Shown here piece by piece: positions 15,381-23,969 of a stretch of DNA of 55,462 bases; position 1 is the stretch's first letter, and the number at the start of each line of letters is the position of its first letter. The stretch comes from Aromatoleum tolulyticum (GTDB lineage: Bacteria; Pseudomonadota; Gammaproteobacteria; Burkholderiales; Rhodocyclaceae), in the NCBI RefSeq assembly GCF_900156155.1, contig NZ_FTMD01000024.1, positions 1-55,462 of the forward strand, given 5' to 3'. The position numbers were made by a program, and so were the translations under genes. A model generated the notes under the pieces. That model saw only the letters and a list, made by a program, of their open reading frames with translations, was not told the origin of the DNA and ran no database searches.

Positions 15381-15614
15381 GCGTGCGTCTCGTCGCCGCC
15401 GGAGCGGCCGGGCGTCGTTGCGGGAGATCCGGAGCGCGCCAGCAGGGCGGCGCGCTACGCTAGTGTCACATTAGCGGCGCGGATTCGCAAACCGTGCGCT
15501 GAGTGCGGAGCCGCCGCGCCGACCTCCGGTGGTGCCCGGTTGCCTCTGCGTCAGGCTGCACTAAACTCCAGTGGTCCCCGCCCACTTGAGTGTGAGTCCT
15601 TGAAAGGAGCTGCC

Positions 15615-16271
15615 GTGCGTATGTCGGCCTCTGGCCCCAGGCGTGAGCAATCGCGAGATGAAGAGCTCGCAAACAGCGTGAGCCACGGCATAGGGTTGGG
15701 TGCAGCGCTGGTCGGGACGCCATTTCTCATCAACCGGGCGGCGGAGCAGGGGCAGACCGCATTCACCGTCGGCACGATTGTCTTCGCCGCGACGAGCATT
15801 TTTCTTTACCTTGCGTCGACCCTGTATCACGCGCTGCCGGTCGGCAAAGCCAAGCGGATTTTTCGCGTCATCGAGCATTCCGCAATCTTTCTGCTCATCG
15901 CCGGCACGTACACGCCGTTCACGCTCGGAATACTTCGTGGTGCCTGGGGGTGGGCGCTACTCGGGATTGTTTGGGGTCTCGCGATGCTCGGCGTGGTCCT
16001 CAAGGTGTTCGACAAGGCATCGAATCCCATCTTTTCCACCGGCCTTTATCTATTGATGGGGTGGGTCGTCGTCATCGCGATCGATCCCCTGCTTACACAA
16101 ATGCCTTCCGCGGGCCTGCTCCTGTTGGTCGCCGGCGGTTTGTCCTACACGGTCGGGGTGGCTTTCTTCGCGACCGATTCGCGGCTGCAATATGGTCACC
16201 TGATCTGGCACCTGTTTGTTCTGGCCGGGACGGCATGCCACTATTTTGCGATTCTCTGGTATGCGGCCTGA
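15615..16271 (+). CDS. Hemolysin III family (PAQR/YqfA-like) membrane protein
   Basis: A 218-residue protein with seven hydrophobic helices. Family motifs are EELANSVSHGIG (about 13-24), STLYHALP (about 78-85), VIEHSAIFLLIAGTYTPF (about 95-112), and LIWHLFVLAGTACHYFA near the end. The conserved His and Ser residues are those that bind zinc in PAQR-fold proteins. Despite the name, a haemolytic role is unproven for most members. The start may be GTG at 15615, well placed after AAAGGAG, or ATG at 15621. It is divergent from exeA. Confidence 0.88.
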   Translation: MRMSASGPRREQSRDEELANSVSHGIGLGAALVGTPFLINRAAEQGQTAFTVGTIVFAATSIFLYLASTLYHALPVGKAKRIFRVIEHSAIFLLIAGTYTPFTLGILRGAWGWALLGIVWGLAMLGVVLKVFDKASNPIFSTGLYLLMGWVVVIAIDPLLTQMPSAGLLLLVAGGLSYTVGVAFFATDSRLQYGHLIWHLFVLAGTACHYFAILWYAA

Positions 16272-16424
16272 GAAGCCGGTGTTCGGGGCGATGTGGCGAT
16301 GAAGGTTCCTATTCGGCTGTTGTCGACCGATGCCGCACAGGGGATGACGGTGAGCTGCGCCCGGCCTTCACACTGAACGCGCACCTGCACTGGATTGCGT
16401 CGGGTATTCGCGAGGAGGATGCAC

Positions 16425-16886
16425 ATGAACGAGAAGCCTGCAGCCAAGAGGGAGTCGACGGCGGACCGCGAGTTCGTCCATTCGCGCGTGATCGATGCGC
16501 CGCGCGAGCGCGTCTTCCGGGCCTTCAGCGATCCCGCGCACCTCGCGCGCTGGTGGGGGCCGAAGGGCTTCAGCAATACTTTCGAGGAGTTCGATTTCCG
16601 GTCCGGCGGCAGGTGGCGTTTCATCATGCACGGACCGGATGGCAGGAACTACCCGAACGAAAACGTGTTCGTCGACGTCGCGCCGGAGCGGATCGTGGTC
16701 GAACATGTCGTCGGTCACCATTTCGAGCTGACGATCACGCTGACGGTGCAGGGCGAACGGACGCTGGTCGGCTGGCGCCAGCTGTTCGATACGGCGGCGG
16801 AGAAGCAGCGGATTGCCGACTTCGTGACCGAGGCGAACGAACAGAACCTCGATCGCCTTGCCGCCGAAGTGCTGAACGTCGCTTGA
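16425..16886 (+). CDS. SRPBCC/AHSA1 family protein
   Basis: A 153-residue START-like protein. HSRVIDAPRERVFRAFSDPA (about 18-37), LARWWGPKGFSNT, and FRSGGRWRFIMHGPDG are typical of the Aha1-C/SRPBCC group, which binds hydrophobic ligands in a helix-grip fold. The ATG at 16425 has GAGGAG seven bases upstream. Members are often downstream of ArsR-type regulators, but none is here. Ligand and role are unknown. Confidence 0.85.
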   Translation: MNEKPAAKRESTADREFVHSRVIDAPRERVFRAFSDPAHLARWWGPKGFSNTFEEFDFRSGGRWRFIMHGPDGRNYPNENVFVDVAPERIVVEHVVGHHFELTITLTVQGERTLVGWRQLFDTAAEKQRIADFVTEANEQNLDRLAAEVLNVA

Positions 16887-16997
16887 GTCGTGTATCGCGC
16901 ATGCCAAATGCGGGCGGCTTGATGCAGAATTGCTGCGCCCCGCGGCGGACGGTTCCGCCCGTCGTGCGCAACTATCGTTCAACTCACCGCGAGTCTT

Positions 16998-17375
16998 ATG
17001 GCCATTACCCGCATTCACCTTGCCGCAGCGACTGCCGTGGCCTTTTCCGCCATCGTGCTTGGCGGTACCGTGATCCGTATCGCCCTGTCGAGCGACGCCT
17101 TGATGCTGCGCTTCAGCTTCTCGCAGCCGCTGACGTGGATCATGGGGTTGATCGGCATCCTCGTCGCGTGGGGGCTGCTGAAACACTACCGCTGGGCCTG
17201 GTGGCTCGGCATGGGGGCGGCCGCCTACGAGCTCTACCGTGTCGGGAGCGTGCTCGTCGAGCACTTCAGCTTCTCGCGCCCGCCGGCCTTCTGGCCGCTG
17301 CTGGTTGCCGTGCTGATGCTGACCTTCCTCGTGCTGGCCTTCCCGTCGCACGTGCGGACGTCCTGCAGCCGCTGA
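16998..17375 (+). CDS. Hypothetical membrane protein
   Basis: A 125-residue protein with four hydrophobic helices (about 7-28, 44-62, 68-82 and 97-116) and little soluble sequence, so it is an inner-membrane protein. No family is recognised. It lies between the SRPBCC gene and the SIR2/STAND pair in the same direction, 129 bp ahead of the latter. A link with either is not shown. Confidence 0.65.
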   Translation: MAITRIHLAAATAVAFSAIVLGGTVIRIALSSDALMLRFSFSQPLTWIMGLIGILVAWGLLKHYRWAWWLGMGAAAYELYRVGSVLVEHFSFSRPPAFWPLLVAVLMLTFLVLAFPSHVRTSCSR

Positions 17376-17504
17376 CCGGCGGTCGTGCATCGTGACGGCA
17401 ACTCCGTTGGCATCGTGACAGGAGAATGTGCGGCGCCGGCAAACCCGATGGTATGAGCTATATTTCGGAGGCTAGTACAAACGTATTCCGGGGAGGGCGC
17501 GTCC

Positions 17505-19055
17505 ATGCTGCATCTCCGTTTTTTCCTGTCTTCACCGGGAGATGTCGCCGACGAGCGCACCTTCGCGCAGCAGGTCATCGAGCAGGAGCTGCCGAAAGAC
17601 CCGCTGTTGCGTGGCCAGATCACATGTGAGGCGATGCGCTGGGACGATCCGGCTGCGCCCGTGTCGATGCCCGCCACCCTCAGCCCGCAGGACGCGGTCA
17701 ATCGCGGCCTGGCGAAGCCATCGGAATGCGATGCCGTCATCGTAATCCTGTGGTCGCGACTCGGCACGCGGCTGCCGGATACCTGCACCCGGCCCGACGG
17801 CAGCCCGTATCTTTCCGGCACCGAATGGGAGTACGAGGATGCGCTGGCGGCCAAGCCGCCGCCGTTCATCCTCGTCTATCACCGCAAGGGCAAGCCCGAT
17901 TTCGGCGACCCGAACGATCCCGATTTCGACGAGCGGGTGCAGCAGTTCCGCCGGGTAAAGGCGTTCTTCGACCGCTTCCGCAACCCGGATGGATCGTTGA
18001 AGGGGGGCTACGCCGAATACGATACGCCGCAGGAATTTCGCGACCGCCTGCGACTCGACCTGCGGGCTTTCGTCGAGCATCAACTCGCCGCAGGGAAAAC
18101 GGATGCGCGGGCGCCCCGGATCAAGGCGCCGCCGCCATACGGGCGCATCGTCAAGGCGCTGAATTCGGGCATGGTCGTGCCGATCATCGGCAACGGCATC
18201 AGCCATTCCGGGCGTCCGCCCGATGTCCGCTGGAATCCGCAGGAGCTCAGGTTCCTGCCCAGCGGTGCGGAGCTTTCGCTCTTTCTCGCGGACGATACCG
18301 AGTTCCCGTCGGAGAAGGAGCGCGACCAGCTCGCCGAGGTCGCGTCGTACTACGAGGCCTTCCACACGCGCGACGCGCTGCACGAGCGCCTGCGCCAGAT
18401 CCTTGCGCCGCAGGCAGTCGCCGGGGTTGCCATTCCTTCGCTGTACGGATTCCTGGCGGAGGTGTCGCGGCCGCTGCTGATCATCACGAGCAACTACGAC
18501 ACCCAGATCGAGCAGGCTTTCCGCGCCGCCCAGCGGCCCTATGACCTGGTCGTCTATTCCGAACTGAAGGATCTCGGCAATGCCGTCCTGTGGTGGCCGC
18601 ATGGGGCCGCGCAGCCGCAGACCCCGGCGCCCAACGAGCTCTATATCGATCTCGACACGACCACCGTGATCTTCAAGATGCACGGGTCGATCCTGCCCGA
18701 GACGTCCGAATGGGACAGCTTCGTGATCACCGAATCGGACTACGTGGAGCTGCTGTCGCGCATCGCCAGCAAGTCCGCGATTCCGGCGCTGTTCGCCACG
18801 CATTGCCGCGACCGCAACCTGCTGTTCCTCGGTTACAGCCTGCGCGACTGGAGCTTCCGCACGATCCTGCAGAGCCTCAATCGGTTCTTTGCCAAGCGGT
18901 CGGCCGCTGCGGGTGACGACGAGATCCAGTCCTGGGCCATCGACGACCAGTTCTCGGAACTCGAACTCAAGTTCTGGCAGAAACGCGGGGTGTACCCCTA
19001 TGAGGTGACGATAGACGAGTTCGTCCGCACGCTGCGTTCGAGGATGACGCCGTGA
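17505..19055 (+). CDS. DUF4062-like / SIR2 domain protein, candidate defence effector
   Basis: A 516-residue two-domain protein. The N-terminal 190 residues look like a DUF4062/TIR-like Rossmannoid domain (LRFFLSSPGDVADERTFA, then CDAVIVILWSRLGTRLP). From about 215 a SIR2 domain begins with all the expected motifs: IIGNGIS (227-233), TSNYD (327-331), the catalytic His392 in FKMHGS, and LGYSLRD (441-447). Prokaryotic SIR2 domains of this type, as in ThsA and several Avs proteins, degrade NAD+ during phage infection and cause abortive infection. GGGGAGGG precedes the ATG. The stop overlaps the GTG start of the STAND gene by four bases, so the two are made together. The SIR2 part is probably the killing effector; the N-terminal domain may be a regulator or second effector. 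This is inferred, not shown. Confidence 0.85.
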   Translation: MLHLRFFLSSPGDVADERTFAQQVIEQELPKDPLLRGQITCEAMRWDDPAAPVSMPATLSPQDAVNRGLAKPSECDAVIVILWSRLGTRLPDTCTRPDGSPYLSGTEWEYEDALAAKPPPFILVYHRKGKPDFGDPNDPDFDERVQQFRRVKAFFDRFRNPDGSLKGGYAEYDTPQEFRDRLRLDLRAFVEHQLAAGKTDARAPRIKAPPPYGRIVKALNSGMVVPIIGNGISHSGRPPDVRWNPQELRFLPSGAELSLFLADDTEFPSEKERDQLAEVASYYEAFHTRDALHERLRQILAPQAVAGVAIPSLYGFLAEVSRPLLIITSNYDTQIEQAFRAAQRPYDLVVYSELKDLGNAVLWWPHGAAQPQTPAPNELYIDLDTTTVIFKMHGSILPETSEWDSFVITESDYVELLSRIASKSAIPALFATHCRDRNLLFLGYSLRDWSFRTILQSLNRFFAKRSAAAGDDEIQSWAIDDQFSELELKFWQKRGVYPYEVTIDEFVRTLRSRMTP

Positions 19056-22000
19056 GTGCGGGCAGCGACGAACGGGTGCGCTGCCCCTACGTGGGCTTGC
19101 AGCCGTTCGAGGAACGCGACCATGAATTCTTTTTCGGACGTGAGCGCGATCAACACATCATCATTTCCAACCTGCTGTCCTCGCCGCTGACGATTCTTTA
19201 CGGCGCCAGCGGCGTCGGCAAGAGTTCGGTGCTGTTGGCGGGGGTGATTCCGCAGTTGCGTCGCGAACGGCCGAAAACCCCCGTGGTGGTGTTTCGCAAC
19301 TGGGTGGATCGCGACTTCCAGCTTGCGCTCACGCGTGCGTGCATCGACGCCGTGTGGGCGCAGCATGGGGACCAGCCGAAGCCGGCGGAGTCGCTGCCTT
19401 TCGATGAAGTCCTGCGCGCCTGCGGCGAGGCGGCCCACGGCCCCGTCCTGGTGCTCTTCGACCAGTTCGAGGAGTACTTCCTCTACCACCCCAAGTCCAC
19501 CGACCCGAACTCCTTCGAAGCGCAGTTCGCACGCGCGGTGAATCGTGATGATGTCGATGTCGGCTTTCTCATCGCATTGCGCGACGACAGTCTCTCCAAG
19601 CTCGACCGCTTCCAGGAACGCATTCACAACCTGATGAGCAACCGCCTGCGGCTGAACCATCTCGACACCGCCGGGGCCGCCGTCGCCATCCGCAAGCCGC
19701 TCGAGGTGTGGAACGCCAGGCAGGCGCCGGGGCAGCCGCACGTCGACATCGAGGACGGGTTGATCGACGAGCTGCTGCGCCAGGTGCGCATCGGCGAGGT
19801 GTCGGCCGGTCGCCACGGCGGCAGCGGCGGCAGGCAGACGGACGATGGCTACATCGAGGCGCCTTTCCTCCAGCTCGTGATGGTCCGGCTGTGGGAGGAG
19901 GAGCGCGAAGCACATTCGTACACCCTGCGGCGAGCCACGCTGGACCGCCTGAAGGGCGCGAACGAGATCGTCCGCACGCACCTGGACAATGCGATGGCCC
20001 GACTGGACGAGACCAGTCAGGCGGTGTGCGCCACTTTCTTCGATCGCCTCGTTACCCCGACCGGCAGCAAGGTCGCCTGCAGCGCGGCCGACCTCACCAG
20101 CTGGGCGGGCGAGCTGGCGCCCAAGGTGCCCGAGGTGCTGGGTTCGCTCACCGATGCGCGAAACCGCATCCTGCGCACCGTTGCCGTGCCCGATCGTCCG
20201 GACGCGACGCGCTACGAGGTGTTCCACGACGTGCTGGCCCCGGCGATTCTCGACTGGCGCCGGCGCTACGTCGCCGACCAGGGGCGAGCCGCCGAGGTCA
20301 GGCAGGCGCGCGAACAGGCCGCGAAGCGCGCGCTGCGCCAGTGGCTGTTCGCGATGGGGGTGATGGCCGGCGCCGCAGTCACCGGCTGGATCTACGCGTC
20401 GTGGGAGGAGCGGCGCTCCGGGGCGAACCAGAAGGCGGCCGAATCGATCTCCATCGCGCCCTTCGATGCCGGGCGCGCGCTCGATCTCGCGCTCGAGGCG
20501 GTCGAAGCGACGGCACCATTCGGCATGTCGCCGACCTTCGCGGCGCGGATCGGCCTGGCGCCGACGGCCGTGGCCGAGGATGCCTTGCGCCAGGCGATCC
20601 AGGCCTCCCGCCTCGTCTGGACATTGCCGGTGAGCAAGAAATGGGTGTCGGACCTGGCATTCAGCCCCGACGGGCACCGGCTGGCCACGGCGGACCAGGA
20701 CAAGACGGTCAAGCTGTGGAACATCGCCGAAGGACGCCCGCGAGAACCCCTGGTTTCGTTTGCCCACGACAAGTGGGTGCGCAATGTCGCCTTCCTGCCC
20801 GCGGGCGACCGGCTCGTGACCTCCGCCGAGGACAAGGCCTATCTTTGGGCGGTCGATGCGCCGCAGACGCCGCTCCGCACATTCGAGCACGGAAGCCCGA
20901 TCTACAGCGCCTTCGCCGTCAGCCAGGACGGCAGGCGCCTTGCGACGGGCGGTGCCGGAGACAAGGAACACAAGGGGCGCGTGATCAAGGTGTGGGAGCT
21001 CGATGACTCCGCGACTGAAACGGTGCCGCTCGCCACCCTCGATGTCGGTGGCGCGTGGGTCATGGGGCTCGCCTTCAGCCCGGACGGCTGCTGCCTGGCG
21101 ACGGCTTGCGTGGAGCGGGGCGATGGGGCCCGAACCGCCGCCGGCATGTGGAGCCTGACAACCGGCGCCGAGATCCTGCGGCTGCCGCTCACCGAGGCGA
21201 GCGATGCCGTGGCGTTCACGCACGGCGGAAAATCGCTGGTCACCGCCAGCCGCGACGCATGGGTGCGCGTGTGGCAGCCTGCCGGCGAGACGCTCGACGA
21301 GCTGCTCGCCCGGGTGGGCGAATCGAACCCGCCGCCCGGTGCCGAACTTTCACTGCATCCGGACTGGAGCATGCGCATCCTGGCCGGTCACGGCGACCGG
21401 GTACGGGATGTGGCCGCGAGCCCGGAGGGCAGGTACCTCGCAAGTTCCGCGGGCGACTCCACGGCGAGGATCTGGGACAGCGAAACCGGCGAAAACCTGC
21501 TGACGCTGGTCGGCCATACGTCCTTTGTCGAGGCGGTCAAATTCAGTCCGGACGGGCGCCATGTGGCCACTGCGAGTCGCGACGGAACGGTAAAGTTCTG
21601 GAACATCGAGGGCCACTTCAAGACCGTCACCAGCCTCGCATTCAGCGCCGATGGCCGCCAGCTCGTCACGGGCAGCGGCGACCGCACGGCAAGGATCTGG
21701 GATCTGTCCGGCGGCTCGCCGGTCCTGCGCCACATGCTGCGCGGCCACACCGGTCAGGTGTTCCGTGTCGCCTTCGCTCCGGGTGGTGCGCAGGTCGCCA
21801 CCGCCGGGCTGGACAACACGGTCAGGCTTTGGGACGTGGCGACCGGGGCCCAGACGGCCATCCTGCAAAAGCACAAGGATCAGTTGCGGGGGCTGGCGTT
21901 TAGCGCCGACGGCAAACGGCTCGCGAGTTCGGGAGCCGATGGTTACGCGTGGCTGTACGAACTCGATGGCAGCGGCTTTCCTGCCGTATCGGTATCGCAT

Positions 22001-22576
22001 GGCGGCAAGAGTATCGTCCAGGCCTCGGCCGTCGCTTTCCATCCGGGCAAGGAACAGTGGGCGACCAGCGGCTTCGACGGCAAGCTCCAGCTGTGGGACT
22101 TCGCTGCGCGGAATGTCGGCACGATCGAGCTTCCGGAGGCGGCGCGCACGCTCGGGACGCGCTTCGCCGAACTCGCCTTCAGCCCCGATGGCTCCCATAT
22201 CGCCGCGCTCGTGCAGCGCCGTGTGTACCTGTGGCCGGTCAGCGCCTTCGGGCAGCCAAATGCCGAGCCCGCCGCCACCTTCACCATCGACGGCGTCCGT
22301 TACTGTGCCGCAATCGCATACAGCCATGACGGCAGGCAGCTTGCCGTCGCGTGCAACGATGCCGGGGTGAGGGTCTTCGACATGGACAAGCTTGAACTCG
22401 TGAAGACCATCACCGTGCACAAGAACGACGTGCGCGACCTCGCCTTCAGCCCGGACGGGACCCGACTGGCGACGGCGAGCAGCGACAGGACCTTCAACGT
22501 GTCGCCCCTTGGCTTCGAGGAACTGTACGCAGCGGCGCAGCGTCTCCAGCGCGAGACCCGGGGTGGCGAGGACTAG
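19052..22576 (+). CDS. nSTAND NTPase with WD40 propellers, candidate defence sensor
   Basis: A 1174-residue protein. The N-terminus CPYVGLQPFEERDHEFFFGR is the signature of the novel-STAND (nSTAND1) group. Walker A is GASGVGKSS (51-59) and Walker B VLVLFDQFEE (132-141). A winged-helix-like part follows, then a hydrophobic segment (about 431-451) and a helical linker. The C-terminal half (about 530-1150) has about 14 WD40 blades (AFSPDG..LAT.S.D.T..LW pattern), enough for two seven-bladed propellers. In STAND proteins ligand binding by the repeats triggers oligomerisation of the NTPase and activates an effector. Here the effector is not fused but encoded by the overlapping upstream gene. The start is GTG within the GTGA overlap. 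The ligand is unknown. Confidence 0.9.
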   Translation: MSAGSDERVRCPYVGLQPFEERDHEFFFGRERDQHIIISNLLSSPLTILYGASGVGKSSVLLAGVIPQLRRERPKTPVVVFRNWVDRDFQLALTRACIDAVWAQHGDQPKPAESLPFDEVLRACGEAAHGPVLVLFDQFEEYFLYHPKSTDPNSFEAQFARAVNRDDVDVGFLIALRDDSLSKLDRFQERIHNLMSNRLRLNHLDTAGAAVAIRKPLEVWNARQAPGQPHVDIEDGLIDELLRQVRIGEVSAGRHGGSGGRQTDDGYIEAPFLQLVMVRLWEEEREAHSYTLRRATLDRLKGANEIVRTHLDNAMARLDETSQAVCATFFDRLVTPTGSKVACSAADLTSWAGELAPKVPEVLGSLTDARNRILRTVAVPDRPDATRYEVFHDVLAPAILDWRRRYVADQGRAAEVRQAREQAAKRALRQWLFAMGVMAGAAVTGWIYASWEERRSGANQKAAESISIAPFDAGRALDLALEAVEATAPFGMSPTFAARIGLAPTAVAEDALRQAIQASRLVWTLPVSKKWVSDLAFSPDGHRLATADQDKTVKLWNIAEGRPREPLVSFAHDKWVRNVAFLPAGDRLVTSAEDKAYLWAVDAPQTPLRTFEHGSPIYSAFAVSQDGRRLATGGAGDKEHKGRVIKVWELDDSATETVPLATLDVGGAWVMGLAFSPDGCCLATACVERGDGARTAAGMWSLTTGAEILRLPLTEASDAVAFTHGGKSLVTASRDAWVRVWQPAGETLDELLARVGESNPPPGAELSLHPDWSMRILAGHGDRVRDVAASPEGRYLASSAGDSTARIWDSETGENLLTLVGHTSFVEAVKFSPDGRHVATASRDGTVKFWNIEGHFKTVTSLAFSADGRQLVTGSGDRTARIWDLSGGSPVLRHMLRGHTGQVFRVAFAPGGAQVATAGLDNTVRLWDVATGAQTAILQKHKDQLRGLAFSADGKRLASSGADGYAWLYELDGSGFPAVSVSHGGKSIVQASAVAFHPGKEQWATSGFDGKLQLWDFAARNVGTIELPEAARTLGTRFAELAFSPDGSHIAALVQRRVYLWPVSAFGQPNAEPAATFTIDGVRYCAAIAYSHDGRQLAVACNDAGVRVFDMDKLELVKTITVHKNDVRDLAFSPDGTRLATASSDRTFNVSPLGFEELYAAAQRLQRETRGGED

Positions 22577-22590
22577 CCACGCGAATCCGC

Positions 22591-22610
22591 TCCGGACAGG
22601 GTTGTCCGGA
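22591..22610 (+). terminator. Perfect hairpin after the STAND gene
   Basis: TCCGGACA and TGTCCGGA form an 8-bp perfect stem with a GGGT loop, 15 bp after the STAND stop codon. There is no T-run, so it may be a weak terminator. Its right arm overlaps the GGAGG ribosome site of the following GNAT gene, so it could also limit read-through translation. Confidence 0.45.
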
Positions 22611-22618
22611 GGTCATGC

Positions 22619-23116
22619 ATGAGAGGAAAAGGAATGATCGAGATCGTCCCTTACTCGCCGGCGCATGCCGACGGTGTCGTCGACGTGATCCTGCCCATCC
22701 AGCAATCCGAATTCGGTATCCCGATCACGCTGGAGGGGCAACCCGATCTGCGCAACATCCCCGGCTTCTATCAGCAGGGGCGCGGCAATTTCTGGGTTGC
22801 GCTGGACGGCGGCCTGCCCGTCGGGACCATCGGCTTGCTCGATATCGGCGCGAACCAGGCGGCACTGCGCAAGATGTTCGTGAAGGCCTCGCACCGCGGC
22901 GGGGGGAATGGCGTCGCGCGGCACCTGCTTGAAACCCTGCTGGAGTGGTGCCGGACATGCGATGTGCATGACGTGTTTCTCGGCACGACGGCGAAGTTCC
23001 TTGCGGCGCATCGCTTCTACGAGAAAAATGGCTTCCGCGAAATCGCCCGAGCTGACCTGCCGGCGAGTTTTCCCGTGATGGCGGTCGATTCGAAGTTCTA
23101 TTGCCGGGCGCCCTGA
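22619..23116 (+). CDS. GNAT family N-acetyltransferase
   Basis: A 165-residue GNAT enzyme. Motif A is degenerate but present (LRKMFVKASHRGGGNGVAR, about 82-100), and motif B is AAHRFYEKNGFREI (about 128-141). The N-terminal half has IEIVPYSPAHADGV. The substrate is unknown. Two starts are possible: ATG at 22619 after GGAGG, or ATG at 22634 after GAGAGG (protein beginning MIEIV, closer to usual family N-termini). It follows the SIR2/STAND pair but is probably not part of that module. Confidence 0.85.
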   Translation: MRGKGMIEIVPYSPAHADGVVDVILPIQQSEFGIPITLEGQPDLRNIPGFYQQGRGNFWVALDGGLPVGTIGLLDIGANQAALRKMFVKASHRGGGNGVARHLLETLLEWCRTCDVHDVFLGTTAKFLAAHRFYEKNGFREIARADLPASFPVMAVDSKFYCRAP

Positions 23117-23168
23117 TCGCAAGGCAGCCGCACTCGCGGCGCGGGCGTGGAAGCCTATTCCCATGTTC

Positions 23169-23195
23169 CCTTCATGGTAGAACCTGCCATGAAGG
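23169..23195. promoter_or_regulatory. 27-bp near-perfect palindrome upstream of the hemerythrin gene
   Basis: CCTTCATGGTAG and CTGCCATGAAGG are reverse complements except at one position, with AAC between. It lies 53 bp after the GNAT stop and 122 bp before the hemerythrin ATG. As RNA it makes a 12-bp stem followed about ten bases later by TTTTT, so it may be a terminator; as DNA it could be an operator. Confidence 0.4.
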
Positions 23196-23316
23196 CCGTG
23201 TATGCTTTTTGGATCGATCGGCGGCTCGAATCCCTTATCCGTAGAAGGACTGGTCCAGCCCCAGGAATCCGGCCGCGCTCGAGTTGGCGAATGACCGTTG
23301 TTTCACTGAGGGAAAC

Positions 23317-23880
23317 ATGTTCCTACTCGACAAGCTGTTCGGCAGGATCAAGGGGGCGGCACCGGCCGCGGTGGCAGCGGGCGACTCATCCGGACCAGCG
23401 CCGGTCCGTGCGCCCGCCAATCCGGCGACGGGAGCCGCTGCGCCGGGCACGCAGATCCGCCACGATCCGGCCCTGATCTCCGCACTCATGCAGGATCACG
23501 TGGCTTTGCTGGATATCCATGCGGCCATCGCTGCGGCCCTCGACGGCGGGCGGCTCGATGTCGTGCAGAGGCGGTTGGAGGAGTTCAGGATCGCGCTCAT
23601 GGATCATCTGCTCAAGGAAAACGTCCGGCTCTACGTCTATCTGGAGCATTCCCTGCGGCCGGACGCGGTCAGTCACCAGCTGATGCGCGAGTTTCGACAC
23701 GAAATGGACGGCATCGGACGCGCCGTCGTCGATTTTCTGGACAAGTACAAGGAGCTGGGCCGCCACTCCGAACTCGCCGGGGCATTCCGGAAGGATCTCG
23801 CGGCGATCGGGCAAGCCCTGGTGAGCCGGATCCGGCGGGAGGAGGATATCCTCTATCCGATGTACCTTCCCGCGGCGTGA
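23317..23880 (+). CDS. Hemerythrin HHE domain protein
   Basis: A 187-residue protein. After a short N-terminus (MFLLDKLFGRIKG) and a 40-residue Ala/Pro linker comes a four-helix hemerythrin-like domain with His/Glu ligands in LMQDHVALLDIHAAI, LMDHLLKENVRLYVYLEHSL, MREFRHEMDGIG, and IRREEDILYP. Such domains bind a di-iron centre and O2 or NO, or store iron. The start at 23317 has GAGGGAA upstream; the longer frame from 23284 has no family support. Its neighbourhood a few genes from an NO-reductase-like cluster may matter, but no shared operon is seen. Confidence 0.82.
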   Translation: MFLLDKLFGRIKGAAPAAVAAGDSSGPAPVRAPANPATGAAAPGTQIRHDPALISALMQDHVALLDIHAAIAAALDGGRLDVVQRRLEEFRIALMDHLLKENVRLYVYLEHSLRPDAVSHQLMREFRHEMDGIGRAVVDFLDKYKELGRHSELAGAFRKDLAAIGQALVSRIRREEDILYPMYLPAA

Positions 23881-23969
23881 GGCGGGTCCGGACGGGCGCC
23901 CGCGGCAGGATCCCGGCGCGTCGGTCCCTCGCATCCGCCTGATTCGATTCGCACACTCGAGGAGTGACA

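Noticed and set aside
13695-15614. Upstream extension of the hemolysin III frame
   Set aside because: The frame is open only because it mirrors exeA on the other strand; the family N-terminus begins after AAAGGAG at about 15603-15610.
18998-21223. Long minus-strand open frame antisense to the SIR2/STAND genes
   Set aside because: It is a high-GC shadow frame, with no family motifs and Arg/Gly-rich low-complexity composition, while the plus strand has clear domains.
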